Origin: OMPR01 sp965183835
GTDB lineage: Bacteria; Pseudomonadota; Alphaproteobacteria; Rhodobacterales; Rhodobacteraceae
Assembly (NCBI GenBank): GCA_965183835.1
Contig: CBCYME010000018.1
Location: 62,001-126,000 of the forward strand
DNA length: 64,000 nt
Direction of reading: 5' to 3'
Shown: positions 1 through 8,612 of the stretch, piece by piece
Layout: every line of letters begins with the position of its first letter
Numbering within the stretch: position 1 is the first letter of the stretch
Translations under genes and position numbers: made by a program
Notes under the pieces: model-generated
The model's input: the letters and a program-made list of their open reading frames with translations, nothing else
Told to the model about the DNA's origin: nothing
Database searches by the model: none

Positions 1-278
1 GCGAGGTGAAGTTTGTCTTTACTGCAACGCCAGATATGCACAGCCCCAATACCAATGCCACCTGGTTGCTGAAGCGGCACCTGCACCGCTTAGGTGAACC
101 GCTGCATTGGTGCATCGAAAAATCGAAAATCAAAGAGTTTCTGACAATGCAGAACTATGCCCTGGATCAAATTACGGACGGGCATGAGATGCAGAAGAAA
201 TATCTCTCTCCGCTGACCAAAGCTCCCGTCCATTTGGGCGAGTTTGTGGTTGCATGCACACCAAATAGACAGGAATAG
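1..278 (+). CDS. C-terminal part of a putative LCM-type (carboxyl) SAM methyltransferase
   Basis: The reading frame is open at the left edge, so this is the 3' end of a gene that starts outside the window. The visible tail has a GEP-(L/H)W segment, then an EFL helix and a short L-x-x-Y-L element, ending in a GEFVVA strand. That arrangement resembles the end of leucine-carboxyl-methyltransferase (LCM/PPM) family proteins, which methylate carboxylates or related small-molecule groups. The SAM-binding half is not in view, so the assignment rests on the C-terminal pattern only. It ends 3 nt before the next gene and clearly belongs to the same operon. The family assignment is moderate and the substrate is unknown. 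Confidence 0.5.
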   Translation, partial: EVKFVFTATPDMHSPNTNATWLLKRHLHRLGEPLHWCIEKSKIKEFLTMQNYALDQITDGHEMQKKYLSPLTKAPVHLGEFVVACTPNRQE

Positions 279-281
279 CCC

Positions 282-1244
282 ATGCCAATCCGCATTCGTC
301 TGGCCCAGTCCGAGCAACATATTGATCAGGTGTTCCGGCTCCGGCATCAGGTTTTTTGCGAAGAAGGGAACTTTTTCCAGACCGATGGCGCACAGCTTGT
401 AATGGACCGGTTCGACACCTTTCCGGCCTCTCGGATTTTTGTGGCCCTGGATGAGGCCGATCAGGTTGTCGGCAGTGTCCGCGTCACAATGGACAATCCA
501 GTGGGGATGCCATCGGATGAGTATTTCGATTTTCGTGCGCATGTTCCGCAAGAGAGCCGGCTGATGAGTGTCGGAATGTTTTGCGTCGAGAAGCCCCATC
601 GCAACGCCACAGTTGCAAGCGGGTTGCTGTTGATGTGCAGCTATTATGCAATGGCGAATAAAGTGGATTATGCCTGTATGCCACTTAACCCGGACATCGG
701 TAATTTGATCCGTCGTGTTGGGGGAAAACCCGTAACTGAGGAGGAGCAAATAGCGCCGCATCTAAATGTGGGGTTTGTACCGTATCTGCTGCATATAGAT
801 GAAATGAATGAAACCTTTGTTCATTTTGCCAAACAGAATATCGCCTATAACATGATCCAGTCTTATGAGTGCATGATCTTCAAAAAGGGCGAGCAGATCA
901 TCCGCAAAGGTGATATCGGCGATTGTGCATATGTAATCGTCAATGGCTCAGCCGTGGTTTTGCATCCAAAGACATCTATGCCGATGGCTGAATTGTCCGA
1001 AGGTGATGTTTTCGGCGAGCTGGCGTTGTTTTCCTCTTGCAATATGCGCACTGCGGATGTGGTTGCATCTTCGGCCGTGCGGGCAATGGTGTTGCCTCAA
1101 AAGGTATTTCTGGAACACATCAAGACATCGCCCGAGGCCAGCCTTAGCCTGTTGAGCAGTATGAGCAGCCGTATGAAATCCGTGTTGGCTCAGGATTGCC
1201 ACGACGGTGTCGTTCCTGTCGAAGATTTTAGTGCAGAGCTTTAG
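282..1244 (+). CDS. FeeM/AHL-synthase-like N-acyltransferase fused to a cyclic-nucleotide-binding domain
   Basis: A 320-residue two-domain protein. Residues 1-185 form a GNAT-fold acyltransferase of the N-acyl amino acid synthase / autoinducer-synthase type: LRHQVFCEE near 20, an MDRFD segment near 41, VGSVRV near 63, and PLNPDIG near 134. Residues 195-300 form a cNMP-binding domain with a phosphate-binding cassette (FGELALF at 244-250, then Arg256-Thr257). Such a fusion suggests acyl transfer that responds to cAMP. The adenylate cyclase gene follows 90 nt downstream and the methyltransferase fragment lies 3 nt upstream, which supports a shared pathway. The domain calls come from sequence; substrate and gating are inference. 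A cNMP-regulated protein acetyltransferase is the main alternative, but the N-terminal motifs look more like FeeM/LuxI than like protein acetyltransferases. Confidence 0.75.
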   Translation: MPIRIRLAQSEQHIDQVFRLRHQVFCEEGNFFQTDGAQLVMDRFDTFPASRIFVALDEADQVVGSVRVTMDNPVGMPSDEYFDFRAHVPQESRLMSVGMFCVEKPHRNATVASGLLLMCSYYAMANKVDYACMPLNPDIGNLIRRVGGKPVTEEEQIAPHLNVGFVPYLLHIDEMNETFVHFAKQNIAYNMIQSYECMIFKKGEQIIRKGDIGDCAYVIVNGSAVVLHPKTSMPMAELSEGDVFGELALFSSCNMRTADVVASSAVRAMVLPQKVFLEHIKTSPEASLSLLSSMSSRMKSVLAQDCHDGVVPVEDFSAEL

Positions 1245-1334
1245 TCCCAATCGTACCAGTTCTCTCAAGTTTATCGGAAATATATACCCTGGCTTTAGCA
1301 AGAGCCGAGTGAAGAACAGCCGGAGCAAAGTTGC

Positions 1335-3521
1335 ATGCAACGCATAGTGCAAGATCAATCTGATGCCGTGACCGGCACAGAAGCGCAGGAGGCCAAGCGT
1401 CGCTTTTCTCTGCCTCTCAAGACGACGATCCTTGTGGTGTTCTTCCTGACAACCATTCCATTTCTGGCTGCAATCATTCAGATCAACTATCGATCCAGCC
1501 AACGGGTTGTTCGGGCACATGCAGGCGAGATGGTCGAACGTTTCAGAACCGAGACAATCCGCGAAGTCGTATCGGAATTCGAAACATTGACGTCGCTGAT
1601 CACGACAACGGCGGAACTCGGTCGGCGGGCCCCGGACTTGTTTACAGATAGCCGGGTGCTGTCCTATTTTTTCACCATGCTTAGCCACAGCGAAACGTTG
1701 TTAAATGTCTATGTCGGTACTGAAGACGGCGCCTTTTGGCAGGCACGGCATATCCATGACCCGGATGCCGAAATTCACGGCAGCGTGCCCCCCAAAGGGG
1801 CCAAATACGCGTATCGGTTGGTCGACCCAAACAAAGGCCCCCCAGTCCTTGACCGATATATATTCCTTGATGCTGACCAGACTGTGCTGGGCGATGCCTC
1901 AGCTATCAGCGGCTACGATCCACGCCGTCGGGCATGGTACAATATGGCTGTGAATGCCAGCGGCACAGTCATCACAGACCCCGAACTGTTCTGGGCGTTT
2001 GGTCTGGTCGGATTTACTGTGGCCGCACCCTATAGTATTGACGGTCAGCTCACGGGCGTGGTGGCAACGGATGTCACACTTGATCGCTTTTCTCGGTATC
2101 TAGCCGAAAAACCCGTCAGCCCGAATAGCCTGAGCTACATGCTGGATGACCGGGGTTTGGTCCTGGCAGCGTCAGATGGCACGACGCATTTCGGTAACGA
2201 CAATGATCAGGTGGCGCTGTCTCATGTCGCCGATGTCGAAAACCGTGTTGTGTCTATGGCTTACAGTCAACGGCATGAAGTCCACGGAGACGAGGTCTTC
2301 AACTTTACCTATGAGGGGCAGGAATTCATCGTTGCACTGTCTTCCTTCCAAGAGAAACTGGGGAAGCCATGGCGCCTGATGGTGATCACGCCCCTCAGCG
2401 ATTTTACGGCGGAATTCAACACAAGTAATCGCCTTATGTTGATCATCGGACTGGCGGCGGTGGCGATCCAGCTGATAACTATAACCATCATTGCTAGTTA
2501 TGTGGCTTCTCCACTTCAGAGGCTCTCGCGTAAAGTAACGCGCATCCAGTCGCTTGAAAGTGCCTCGGATATTACCTTGGTTCGGTCTCGAGTTCGGGAA
2601 GTTGCCGTTTTGTCGCAAGCGATTGAAACACTCGACACAGCCGTACAGGCATTTGCGCGTTTTGTTCCGGTGGCGCTTGTAAGGCAATTGCTGGAAGCGG
2701 ACCAAAAGTTGGAGCTCGGTGGGCAAAGCCGGTTCCTGACAATCCTGTTTTGTGATGTCGAAGCGTTCTCGACCCTCGCAGAGCGCATTGCCGCGCGCGA
2801 TTTGCTCAGCCGGGTCTCTGCTCTGCTTGGTGTTGTGACCCATCGCGTGCACGAGGAAAAAGGAACCATCGACAAATTTGTGGGTGATGGTGTGATGTCG
2901 TTCTGGGGCGCGCCAGCGCCGTTGGAAAAACATGCCTTTCATGCCTGTGTATCGGCGCTGGCCATCCAGCGTGATCTTGAGGGACTAAATCAGAATTGGC
3001 GCGATACCGATGTGCCTGAGATGCGGCTGCGGATCGGGATCCATTCGGATGTGGTATTGGTGGGCAACGTCGGCTCACAGGAACGGATGAGCTATACGGT
3101 ACTAGGTGACGGGGTGAATATTGCGGCACGTCTGGAAGGCTGCAACAAACTTTACGGTACAGACATCTGCATCAGTCATGACACTTTCCGCGAGGCGGGC
3201 GATCAATTGTGTGTGCGGCCCATCGACGAGTTGCAGGTCAAGGGACGCCGCGCGCAGGTCACCATTTACGAGCTTTTGGGCGCCCATGGCGTCGGCGCCG
3301 CGTTTGAGCCGTCCGAAGAAACCTTGGAGATCGCAAAGCTAACGCGCCGCGCTTTTGATGCCATGGTTGCTGGTGATAAGACACGTGCTTTGGCTGCCTA
3401 TCGTGACGTTTTGGTTAAGCGGCCCAATGATCCTGTGGCCAGCAGGCATGTGAAACGTCTTGAAGAGCGCGCGGACAACAAGCCCCTTCAGGACAGCATA
3501 CCAGAGGTTGGCGATGTTTGA
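1335..3521 (+). CDS. Membrane class III adenylate cyclase with extracytoplasmic Cache-type sensor
   Basis: 728 residues. A TM helix at about 30-50 is followed by a roughly 310-residue periplasmic region with dCache features (WYNMAV, VVATDVTLD), a second TM near 365-388, a HAMP-like linker, then a class III cyclase domain at about 465-645. The metal-binding aspartates are present (FCDVEAF, Asp474; KFVGDGVM, Asp518). The Lys in DKF and the Asp in LGDGVNIAARLE fit ATP rather than GTP as substrate, and the Asn and Arg of VNIAARLE are also there. The C-terminal tail after the cyclase looks helical. It should make cAMP in the cytoplasm in response to an external ligand. The upstream gene encodes a cNMP-binding acyltransferase, its likely target. 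The catalytic call is strong; the ligand is unknown. Confidence 0.88.
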   Translation: MQRIVQDQSDAVTGTEAQEAKRRFSLPLKTTILVVFFLTTIPFLAAIIQINYRSSQRVVRAHAGEMVERFRTETIREVVSEFETLTSLITTTAELGRRAPDLFTDSRVLSYFFTMLSHSETLLNVYVGTEDGAFWQARHIHDPDAEIHGSVPPKGAKYAYRLVDPNKGPPVLDRYIFLDADQTVLGDASAISGYDPRRRAWYNMAVNASGTVITDPELFWAFGLVGFTVAAPYSIDGQLTGVVATDVTLDRFSRYLAEKPVSPNSLSYMLDDRGLVLAASDGTTHFGNDNDQVALSHVADVENRVVSMAYSQRHEVHGDEVFNFTYEGQEFIVALSSFQEKLGKPWRLMVITPLSDFTAEFNTSNRLMLIIGLAAVAIQLITITIIASYVASPLQRLSRKVTRIQSLESASDITLVRSRVREVAVLSQAIETLDTAVQAFARFVPVALVRQLLEADQKLELGGQSRFLTILFCDVEAFSTLAERIAARDLLSRVSALLGVVTHRVHEEKGTIDKFVGDGVMSFWGAPAPLEKHAFHACVSALAIQRDLEGLNQNWRDTDVPEMRLRIGIHSDVVLVGNVGSQERMSYTVLGDGVNIAARLEGCNKLYGTDICISHDTFREAGDQLCVRPIDELQVKGRRAQVTIYELLGAHGVGAAFEPSEETLEIAKLTRRAFDAMVAGDKTRALAAYRDVLVKRPNDPVASRHVKRLEERADNKPLQDSIPEVGDV

Positions 3522-4221
3522 TCAAGGCAAAGCACCAGAAACTGGTCGGTTTCGGCCTAGCGACTACACCGCTGCACTTGTCCAGTGCCTGCTGGCTGAC
3601 CAGAAGCGGATCAAAGGAGCGCGCGTGTTAGAAATCGGCTGCGGCAGTGGGGTTTTGCTGGCCGCGGCTGGTGCTGCGGGCGCAGCAAGTCTGACCGGAG
3701 TGGATATTGAGGAAGATGCCGTGTCTGCGACGACCGCGCTGCTAATCAAGCAGGGTTACATGTCGGTGAGTGATATCCATCAAGGAGCCCTTTTTGCTCC
3801 TGTGAACAGGCGTCAGTTCGATCTGGTATTGGCCAACCTTCCGCATTTCCCTATGGAGCAGGTTGCGATCGACGGACGTCTTTCTTCGTGGAGTACCGGT
3901 GGGGCCGACGGGCGCAAATTGCTGGACGGCTTCCTTGATGGGATATTGCCACATTTGGCACCGGGGGGGCAGGCTCTGGTGACGCACAACGCCTTTATTG
4001 ATCTCGAAACAACCCGCAAGAAAGCAGCTCTATTGGGGTTGTCAGTCAATGTGGTCGACAGCTTCATGGTGCCGCTGCCAAAGGAAAAACTGGCAGTGAT
4101 GACTCCGGCTGTTCTGGCGCGTGAAATCGGCCAGACAATTTTCAGGTTCGGCTGTTTCGCCTTTGGAACGGTAGCGGTGCTACGCCTTACGCTGTCCTTG
4201 GCGGATGGAGATCACTGTTGA
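3514..4221 (+). CDS. Class I SAM-dependent methyltransferase, HemK/PrmC-like fold
   Basis: 235 residues from the ATG at 3514, which overlaps the end of the cyclase gene by 8 nt and has a CCAGAGG ribosome-binding sequence just upstream; an in-frame start further upstream would sit deep inside the cyclase gene and is unlikely. Motif I is LEIGCGSGVL (near residue 38) and motif II ends in GVDI. The motif IV equivalent, near residue 107, is NLPHFP, a variant of the (N/D)PP(Y/F) signature of N-methylating enzymes such as PrmC and RlmG. The substrate cannot be told. Tight packing suggests it works with the cyclase, acyltransferase and transporter genes, for example by modifying a small molecule or a protein partner. 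Confidence 0.7.
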   Translation: MFDQGKAPETGRFRPSDYTAALVQCLLADQKRIKGARVLEIGCGSGVLLAAAGAAGAASLTGVDIEEDAVSATTALLIKQGYMSVSDIHQGALFAPVNRRQFDLVLANLPHFPMEQVAIDGRLSSWSTGGADGRKLLDGFLDGILPHLAPGGQALVTHNAFIDLETTRKKAALLGLSVNVVDSFMVPLPKEKLAVMTPAVLAREIGQTIFRFGCFAFGTVAVLRLTLSLADGDHC

Positions 4222-5894
4222 CACGTGCGGCTCTTTTCTTAGTTACCCTTTGCTTGCAAATCTGGGTCTGGGGTATTGCAACCGCCGGTGCTGAGACACC
4301 GGATGAGGCGCTCGACGAGCTGTTGAGCGCGGCGCGGGCCCAGTTGCCAGCGGCCTGCGACAATCCTGAGGCAGATCGTTTGATCCGAATTCTATGCTCT
4401 GGGCGCATCCGCGTCGGAGTCAGAGGTCATTATCCCTTTTTTTCCACCCGGAACGCTGACCAAACAGACCGGATTGGCTATGATACCGATGTAGCCCGGG
4501 CCATCGCGCGGCGGCTTTGGGTCGTGCCGGAATGGGTGCACGTGCGCGCTGCGACCCGGATTTCAACTCTGGCTGAAGATGGCGCCGATGTGGTCATTGC
4601 AACCATGGGGCACAACACGCGTCGTGACGGTCAGGCAACGTTCATCCGCCCACATTATTACCGGTCGGAGACCATCGTCGTCGGCCCACGTGAGGCCGAT
4701 GTCTCGTCATGGGAAGATATTTCCGGTCAGCGGATTTGTACCACCATAGGAAATTACGCAAATTCAAATCTGGTTTCGCAGGGCCTTCGATTGACACTGT
4801 TCAGGGATGCCGGGCGTTTGCCAAAAGCACTTGATGAACAAATCTGTCGTCTGGTTGCGCATGATGACAGTTTCTTGGCCTCGTATTTGGCGGACCCAGC
4901 TCTTGGCAGCCGGTTCGAACCAAAATTCGGTTTCGATCCGGTGCCCTGGGGGATGGCCGTGGCGCAAACCGGTAGTGATGAATTGGCCCGGGTGTTGCAA
5001 CTGATCAGTCAGATCATGCATCGCGATGGGGAATTGCTTGAACTGGCACGTGAAAACGGAATCTTTACACAGTTTCTGAAAGACCAAAGGGATCTCTGGC
5101 AAAGCGCGGCTTGTGCCACGACTTCGGCACTTACGGACCCGGCCTGTGTTCTACCTGCGCTTGATGCAACCCCGCCGCCGACGGCCTTTGCGGACCAAGT
5201 CAAATTGTTACAGCACAGGATGGAAGCCCTTTTTGGTGCTGCTCCGGCCTTGCCGATGCTGTCCAGCCAACCCGCATTTGACCTCTTTATTGCCGGAATT
5301 GTTAACTCCATTGTGCTTGTCATTGGTGCGCTTTTGGCAACGCTTGTCATTGCATTGTTCGTCGGGTTTTTCGCGGCCCTGCCAAATCGTCTGACACGTT
5401 TTCTGACCTGGGCTGTGGTCGCTACCATCCAGTCTTCACCTGTGATTCTGACGCTGGTGGTTGCTGGGGCTGTTGCAAATGCAATCTTCACCTATTCTCC
5501 GACCGTGGCGCTTGGATCGGCGATCGTGGCTCTGGGTCTGATGAATGGTTGTAACGCGGGTCAGGCCATTGGCGAAGCAGCAAATAGCCTGCGTCAGGAC
5601 GGACAGCATGGCAAGGGGTTCAGCCTACCGCTTTACCGCGAGGCCATAAGGCGGTCACGGACCCAAATTTTGTCCTTTCTGATCAACGCCGCCAAGGGAA
5701 CACCCATTGCCAGTTTCACCGGAGCACCAGAGCTTTTGAGTGCGCTCACTGATATCACTTCATTCGCGGCGGGCAGAGTGACCACCTATTCGCTGGTTCT
5801 AGTGTTCTACATCACGGTTGTGTTCTGCGTTGTCTGGGCCTGTGATGCTCTGCGCAAACGGCTTGATCCGCAAAAGAAGGAGAACCGGGCGTGA
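4218..5894 (+). CDS. ABC transporter: periplasmic substrate-binding domain fused to permease domain
   Basis: 558 residues from a TTG whose last bases overlap the previous stop (TTGA). A signal peptide (residues 1-25, ending ATAGA) leads into a family-3 type amino-acid-binding domain at about 55-300 (RIRVGVRGHYPFF, GYDTDVARAIA, DVVIATMG). A second hydrophobic block at about 350-545 is a His/Glu-type ABC permease domain. Such receptor-permease fusions are known from Gram-positive glutamine transporters (GlnP type) and are uncommon in Proteobacteria. A second permease gene follows with a 4-nt overlap, but no ATPase gene is present downstream. The ATP-binding subunit may be encoded to the left of the window or elsewhere. 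A polar amino acid or small amine substrate is likely. Confidence 0.8.
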   Translation: MTRAALFLVTLCLQIWVWGIATAGAETPDEALDELLSAARAQLPAACDNPEADRLIRILCSGRIRVGVRGHYPFFSTRNADQTDRIGYDTDVARAIARRLWVVPEWVHVRAATRISTLAEDGADVVIATMGHNTRRDGQATFIRPHYYRSETIVVGPREADVSSWEDISGQRICTTIGNYANSNLVSQGLRLTLFRDAGRLPKALDEQICRLVAHDDSFLASYLADPALGSRFEPKFGFDPVPWGMAVAQTGSDELARVLQLISQIMHRDGELLELARENGIFTQFLKDQRDLWQSAACATTSALTDPACVLPALDATPPPTAFADQVKLLQHRMEALFGAAPALPMLSSQPAFDLFIAGIVNSIVLVIGALLATLVIALFVGFFAALPNRLTRFLTWAVVATIQSSPVILTLVVAGAVANAIFTYSPTVALGSAIVALGLMNGCNAGQAIGEAANSLRQDGQHGKGFSLPLYREAIRRSRTQILSFLINAAKGTPIASFTGAPELLSALTDITSFAAGRVTTYSLVLVFYITVVFCVVWACDALRKRLDPQKKENRA

Positions 5895-6523
5895 GCAACT
5901 TGCAGACCGTGTTGGCTTCAGATTATCCGGTAGAATTATTGGCCGGGATGGTGATCAACTTCCAGATATCAATCATTGCCTTGACGCTTGGCCTAGTGTT
6001 GGGCGTCCTGTTTTTGGTCTCGAGCCCCGTCGTGCCTCGTACAGTGAATACTTTGAATGGCCTGATGCGCGCGGCCCCTACCTTTGTCGTAATGTTTTTC
6101 CTGATGAACACTGTTCCGCAACATTTTCAGGTTTTCGGGATCGACATAATACTGGCGCCCGAATGGATTGTGGCATTGTCGCTGGCGCCCTACGCGATCG
6201 CCTATGTCGTCGACAATGGAAGGGCCGCTATCGAGGGGTTGCGGGCTGGCTCACGATCGGCCGCACTCTTGTTTTTACCCAATCTTGTGCGCGCCTTCAC
6301 CGTTCTGGTCATGTCATCCGGCGTCGGCGTTGCTATCGGTGTGAATGAAGGTGTCGCTGTCGTCTTACGCGAGGCTGAAACATACCCGGACCTTGGCGAT
6401 CAGATGCTGGTGTACGCGGTTGGTGTTTTTGCCTTCGGCGCCTTTTTTCAGATCGGTTTTGCCTGCGTGCGCCTGATGATGCGATTTTTGTCACCTCCGG
6501 AAGGTAACCGTGTTTCCGAGTGA
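5891..6523 (+). CDS. ABC transporter permease, polar amino acid type
   Basis: 210 residues from GTG 5891, overlapping the upstream stop by 4 nt (GTGA), so translation is probably coupled. Around five hydrophobic segments are visible, starting with GMVINFQISIIALTLG. The central RAAPTFVVMFF and EGLRAGSRSAA stretches match the EAA-loop region of His/Glu/Gln permeases. It should pair with the permease half of the preceding fusion protein to form the membrane channel. It is the last gene of the tight operon that begins left of the window. The 277 bp that follow hold no recognisable gene. Confidence 0.75.
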   Translation: MSNLQTVLASDYPVELLAGMVINFQISIIALTLGLVLGVLFLVSSPVVPRTVNTLNGLMRAAPTFVVMFFLMNTVPQHFQVFGIDIILAPEWIVALSLAPYAIAYVVDNGRAAIEGLRAGSRSAALLFLPNLVRAFTVLVMSSGVGVAIGVNEGVAVVLREAETYPDLGDQMLVYAVGVFAFGAFFQIGFACVRLMMRFLSPPEGNRVSE

Positions 6524-6800
6524 GTGGGCATGCCCTTGTTCTTGGAAATCACATGGCTAGCCCCGGTCTGTGTCCTGCGTGAAAACCGATGGGTGCCTCT
6601 GCCAGCGTCAATGCGAACAATTTCCAGCAAAAGAGGGCTTTACGCTAGGCAACTGGGCAAAGAACTTGCAGAATGCCCTAAGATTGAAAAGTTCTTAGCA
6701 GTCTTCGCCCTGCGCAGTGCATATAGCCGACATGAACCTGTGCCCTGTCGGCTCGTCACGGTACAGGTCAAATATCTGAATACGTCTTTGAGGACCTGTA

Positions 6801-7847
6801 ATGCGCCGGACCGACTTTAGCTTCTACCTGATACTTCTTTGTGCGTTCTTCCCAACCGTTGCAACGGCACATGTCAAATGGTTCTATCCTTACGATCTTT
6901 CACAAACCCCCAAGAACATGGGAGAGGTTCTTACCTCTGGTTTTGCAGGTCTCTACGTCTTGTCCATCGTTTGCATTTTCATATTCTTTTACATTGACCG
7001 GCTTTGGTTTCGTAAGGAATTTCTGAATGATCACCTTGGAAAACTGATTGTTTCACAGAAAGTTGCAGGGGGGATCATCCGAGGCGCAACAGCCTTTCTC
7101 TTCATCATGCTATTTTTCTATGGGCTGCAGAACAACGCGTTGTTTTTAACGCCGGAACTGTACACGGGGCTGCCCTTTGTTAAGTGGATGCAACTGGCGA
7201 TAGTACTCGCCTTGTTTTGGTCGGTCACAACCCCGATCGCCGGACTGGGCATCCTGGTTCTGTATGCAATTTCGATCCAGCACTATGGGCTGTATCACCT
7301 GATTGACTACATGTTCTTTTTGGGCCTGGCCGTTTTCCTGATCCTTTTGCCATTTAAGAATGAACGATGGACACGAGTTCGGTATGTCACGTTGTTTGCC
7401 AGCACGGGTTTGACGATCGGTTGGGGGGCTATCGAAAAATTCGCTTATCCCCAATGGACTTATCCTTTATTGCAGGATCAACCTTTTCTGCTGATGGGGA
7501 TGGAGCCAGGTTTCTATATGACGCTGGCAGGGTTTGTAGAATTCAATTTGGCCTTCATCTTGTTGTCGTCTGCATCGGTTGCGTCACGTATGTTAGCGCT
7601 GGTTCTGAACACGATTTTCATGCTGGCAATCTATATGTTCGGTCTCATCGACGCTGTAGGGCATGCAATCATTATTGCTGTACTGATTGTCTTAGCCGTG
7701 CGGGGGCCGACCTCGGCAAGATACTTCTTGGTGCTTCAATCCAAGACGCTTTGGACTGAAGCGTATTTTATGACCGGCCTCTATGTTTTGATGTTGAATT
7801 TCCTGTTCCTAGCCTACTATGGGTTTTACTATTTTCTGGTTGGGTAA
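6801..7847 (+). CDS. Polytopic inner-membrane protein of unknown function
   Basis: 348 residues from an ATG preceded by GAGGACCTGTA, a fair ribosome-binding site. The N-terminus resembles a signal anchor ending ATAHVKWFYPYD; about nine further hydrophobic helices follow, joined by short loops. The loops carry several His and Glu residues next to aromatic residues (QHYGLYHLIDY, EKFAYPQW, VEFN), which might bind a metal or quinone, but no catalytic motif is evident. The general look is that of DoxX-like or oxidase-associated membrane proteins. It stands 277 bp after the ABC permease on the same strand, so it may or may not share that transcript. Confidence 0.55.
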   Translation: MRRTDFSFYLILLCAFFPTVATAHVKWFYPYDLSQTPKNMGEVLTSGFAGLYVLSIVCIFIFFYIDRLWFRKEFLNDHLGKLIVSQKVAGGIIRGATAFLFIMLFFYGLQNNALFLTPELYTGLPFVKWMQLAIVLALFWSVTTPIAGLGILVLYAISIQHYGLYHLIDYMFFLGLAVFLILLPFKNERWTRVRYVTLFASTGLTIGWGAIEKFAYPQWTYPLLQDQPFLLMGMEPGFYMTLAGFVEFNLAFILLSSASVASRMLALVLNTIFMLAIYMFGLIDAVGHAIIIAVLIVLAVRGPTSARYFLVLQSKTLWTEAYFMTGLYVLMLNFLFLAYYGFYYFLVG

Positions 7848-7899
7848 ATCGGGTATCGTCGCGATACGGGATGATTTCTGAAGTGGACAAACCGTTTTG

Positions 7900-8270
7900 G
7901 ACAGGTTTGCGGCCGGGGAACTTGCCTTTTTCTTCAAGAAATTAGGAGCTTCGGCGCGATCTCGGCGCTTGGTGACGTAGCTTTCAAGCACCTCACCCTT
8001 GTGACCCACCGCACGCCATAGGAAATGCTGGACACCGTTGATTTTCACGAAAACCTCGTCCAAGCGCCACCGCCAATTGGAATGCGCGCGGAGGCTATGG
8101 GCACAATTTCGACGGATCTCAGCGGACCAAACCGGTTCCACCAGAAACGGATGATTTCGTGGCTCACAACGTCGCCGCGTTCATGCAGAAGCTCCTCCAC
8201 ATTGCACAGAGAGAACGTGAAAACCGAACGTACGTCAGGAAGCCTGCCTTTGTCAGCCGGTTTCAGTGAC
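7900..8270 (-). mobile_element. IS6-family transposase remnant (frameshifted)
   Basis: Minus-strand translation gives pieces of an IS6/IS26-type DDE transposase: NVEELLHERGDVVSHE and RFWWNRFGP near 8110-8215, then after a frame change WRLDEVFVKINGVQHFLWRA and GEVLESYVTKRRD near 7960-8080. The catalytic LDEVF motif is present, but the frame is broken and the protein stops just after the LKK region, so the element is dead. Its position directly beside an IS21 piece suggests serial insertion into a restriction-modification locus. The end coordinates are approximate because no terminal repeats could be fixed. Confidence 0.7.
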
Positions 8271-8592
8271 TTGCAGCTCCATTTTTGGGTGGACGGCCAC
8301 GGCGCTTTGGAGCGGGCGGCGGTGTGATGGGTGCGTTGGTGCGCGCGTGTTCTGGGATCAGATCTGAATGGCCGCGCAGACGGTAGCTGGCACCTTCGAT
8401 CTGAACGACGACGGCGTGATGAAGCAGCCGATCCAGAAGCGCGGTGGCGACGACGGGATCGCCGAAGACGTCACCCCATTCGGCAAAGCCTCGGTTGGAT
8501 GTAAGGATCATTGCGCCTTTTTCATAACGGGCGTTCACCAGTTGGAAGAAGAGATTTGCACCGCCCTGGGTGATGGGCAGGTACCAGCACTT
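8263..8592 (-). mobile_element. IS21-family IstB helper ATPase, C-terminal remnant
   Basis: Only the C-terminal third of an IstB-like protein remains. It starts abruptly at YLPITQGG and continues through LILTSNRGF-type sequence (here MILTSNRGFAEWGDVFGDP) to a basic RRGRPPKN tail. The Walker A half and the partner transposase IstA are absent. The right boundary abuts the type III restriction remnant, so the IS21 insertion or a later deletion probably removed the 5' part of that gene. The remnant is not expected to function. Confidence 0.75.
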
Positions 8593-8612
8593 CCACCCAA
8601 CATGGTGGCTCG

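Noticed and set aside
4911..4925. GGTTCGAACC as a tRNA T-arm
   Set aside because: It lies inside the coding sequence of the ABC binding domain and no cloverleaf can be formed.
6524..6820. 98-codon open frame after the second ABC permease gene, as an ABC ATPase or other gene
   Set aside because: No Walker motifs, odd composition and no ribosome-binding site; it overlaps the next gene.
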